This document shows, in pieces, positions 8,901 through 10,299 of a stretch of DNA of 10,299 nt (its first letter is position 1; every line of letters starts with the position of its first letter). The translations under genes and the position numbers were made by a program. The notes under the pieces are model-generated. The model saw only the letters and a list, made by a program, of their open reading frames with translations. It did no database searches and was not told the DNA's origin. The stretch comes from Ophiosphaerella korrae (lineage: Eukaryota > Ascomycota > Dothideomycetes > Pleosporales > Phaeosphaeriaceae). The DNA is taken from positions 1-10,299 of the forward strand of contig JALNQF010000956.1 of the NCBI GenBank assembly GCA_028456385.1, written 5' to 3'.

Positions 8901-10299
8901 GCTTATACGTATATACTAGAGTACTCTTAACTATAATCTCTTCTTATTTAGCCTAAATCTAGAAGCGCGTCTTACCTCTCTATAGGAGCGTTACTACTTT
9001 ATTATCTTACTAGAGTACGTACGTATAGAGCTTATAGCACGTTAGTAGCAGCTTTGCAAAGCTTTTAAATACTCTTATTATCTCTTAGAGCGTTTTACCT
9101 TATAATAAGTAGGTATAGAGCTTACTACTATACTTGTACTTAAGTAGTATAGTCTAAACTTCTCTAAAGTAGCTAGTAGGTATATTAAATAGGTCCTATG
9201 CTACTCGCTAGTATAGGCGTAGGGCTCTTTCTTTAGGCTACTTTAAGATAACTTACTTAGCGTAAGCTATTAAGCAATACTCGTACTTAATGCGCGCTGT
9301 CCTATTAATATACATGTTTCTCGCGCTTGTTACTAGCGCTCGTAGTACTTCTAGTCTAAGATAACTAGCTCTAGCGTACTAGAGCTCTTCTAAGTCGCTT
9401 CTAGGCGTTATACGCTATAAGTTAAGCTGTTAATTAACTTAATTACCTTAAGTTACGCTTATAATAGTTAGATAAAACGTAATAGGCTTATATTTAATAA
9501 AAGTAAGATTATATTTACGTATTAGCGTCGCTAGTATAATACTCTCTACTAGCGTTCCTACTCTTAGAGTTGCGTTAAAACCTTAATACTAAGCTCTAGC
9601 TTACTATAATTAAGCTTTAGATACTATATTAATATAAAATCCTTTAACTACTACTACTTTATAAAGTATAAGATTCTCTATACGCTTACTATAAGCTCTA
9701 TTTAGAGTATTCTTAAGAACTTAAGTACTTTTACTAAGTATTAGAAATACTTATATACTTACCTCTACGCAGCTTACGCCTTTTACTCTTATAAAGGAGC
9801 CTAGTTCTATAAGACTTATTAAGTTAACTAAGTAGAGAGTAGCTCTATTATTAAGTATAGTACTCTTAGAGAGTAGGTAAGTATTAAAATCTAGCGTTAA
9901 GTAGGCTCTAGGTGCTAGCTTAATAAGTTTACCTAAGTTAATAAGTATACCTAGGTTAATAAGTGCTGCGTTTAGCTAGCCTAGGTAGACTAGAGCCTTT
10001 AATTTAACTAACTCTAAGCTAGCTTTAACTAGTTCCTACAAGACACTAGCCTACTTTTAAGTTACTAAGGTTTTAACTACTATAAAGCGCAGCTTATCTA
10101 AACAAGCCTATATTTTCGCCTTTCTATTATTGTCTATTTTAAATAGATTACTAGTAAGCACTACTTATACCTATCTATAATCTTATAGCTTCTAGTAGTA
10201 AGCTTAGCTATATAAGTAGTTATATTTTAAGTTAGTACTTAAGCTTAAGCTTAGCTTAGATCCTCTAAACGTTGTAAATACGCTAGCTCCTTAATTAGT
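5959..10299 (-). mobile_element. Degenerate Ty1/Copia LTR retrotransposon, 5' end outside window
   Basis: On the minus strand the order is protease, integrase, reverse transcriptase, RNase H, which defines Ty1/Copia. The polyprotein frame ends at 5959 and runs off the right edge at 10299, so the 5' LTR, leader and most of Gag are missing. No 3' LTR could be assigned between 4660 and 5959. CpA is strongly depleted, but G+C is visibly higher than in the Gypsy relic. It is inactive: the active sites of protease, integrase and reverse transcriptase are all hit. The element converges with the Gypsy relic on its left. Confidence 0.92.
5959..10299 (-). pseudogene. Copia Gag-Pol polyprotein pseudogene (5'-partial)
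   Basis: A single frame of 1447 codons holds every recognised domain, with many TAA/TAG but no net frameshift. Gag tail: about 9900-10299, low complexity, with an 18-bp tandem repeat. Protease: D-S-G-A reads N-N-R-A (9841-9852), followed by TLYLVN. Integrase zinc-binding region: His positions are Tyr (9376-9378 and 9361-9363), the first Cys is Tyr (9283-9285) and the second is intact (9274-9276). Integrase core: Asp at 9193-9195 and Asp at 9004-9006 survive, but the Glu is Lys (8884-8886, in NRGAKR). The C-terminal GYLVGYxxSNIYRIW-type box is at about 8470-8560. Spacer: about 7500-8400, nothing recognised. Reverse transcriptase: about 6600-7440, first Asp to Asn (7204-7206), YVDD now YVND (6949-6960). 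RNase H: about 5960-6450, first Asp kept (6433-6435), both Glu of the TxEAE box now Lys (6304-6306, 6310-6312). The stop TAA is at 5959-5961. Confidence 0.93.
9920..9973. repeat. 18-bp tandem repeat in the Copia Gag tail
   Basis: Units at 9920-9937 and 9938-9955 match at 16 of 18 bases (ttaataagt-tacctaag core). A third at 9956-9973 shares only the first nine bases. The period is a multiple of three, so on the minus strand it encodes a six-residue repeat between the end of Gag and the protease, with LIN(L/G) now visible. It is probably a flexible linker. Confidence 0.75.

Noticed and set aside
10150..10200. A second zinc-knuckle ghost in the Copia Gag tail (Tyr-rich codons on the minus strand)
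   Set aside because: Tyr residues are present but I could not fit the C-X2-C-X4-H-X4-C spacing without adding a codon.
300..10299. A genetic code in which TAA and TAG mean Gln, as in some ciliates, making these genes intact
   Set aside because: Trp and Gln positions alike became stops, and catalytic Asp, Glu, Cys and His residues changed as well. Reassignment cannot explain lost active sites; RIP explains all of these.

Overview
The window looks like repeat-rich, gene-poor DNA from the nuclear genome of a filamentous ascomycete (Pezizomycotina). The dinucleotides CA and TG are almost gone, TA is everywhere, and CG survives. That is the signature of repeat-induced point mutation (RIP), which turns CpA into TpA on both strands of duplicated DNA. 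No intact gene was found. Recognisable coding frames are full of TAA and TAG where Gln (CAA/CAG) or Trp (TGG) is expected, and key residues changed by the same rule: Asp to Asn, Cys to Tyr, His to Tyr, Glu to Lys, Gly to Arg/Ser/Lys. ATG codons are nearly absent.

Layout. (1) Positions 1 to about 4660, plus strand: a dead Ty3/Gypsy LTR retrotransposon. A degenerate 14-bp tandem repeat lies at the left edge. A Gag frame with a zinc-knuckle ghost follows, then a Pol frame in the order protease, reverse transcriptase, RNase H, integrase. The element breaks off inside the integrase core, with no 3' LTR. (2) About 4660-4970: a non-coding stretch that is richer in GC and less mutated, holding a large nested hairpin (4741-4847) and a smaller one (4920-4953). 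(3) About 4970-5900, plus strand: an unrecognised degraded reading frame, C-rich, with an (ACT)14 tract, a Lys-rich patch and an alternating Pro-X tract. (4) 5959-10299, minus strand: a dead Ty1/Copia retrotransposon that reads in one frame for 1447 codons. From right to left it holds the end of Gag, protease, integrase, reverse transcriptase and RNase H. Its 5' end lies beyond the right edge.

The two retroelements converge on the central block. Both keep their frames over kilobases although they carry many stops, so they were killed by substitutions, not by indels. No functional system is supported. The parts least explained by known elements are the central block (hairpins plus unknown frame), the long region after the zinc knuckle in the Gypsy Gag frame, and the tendency of surviving CpA sites to be CAA.
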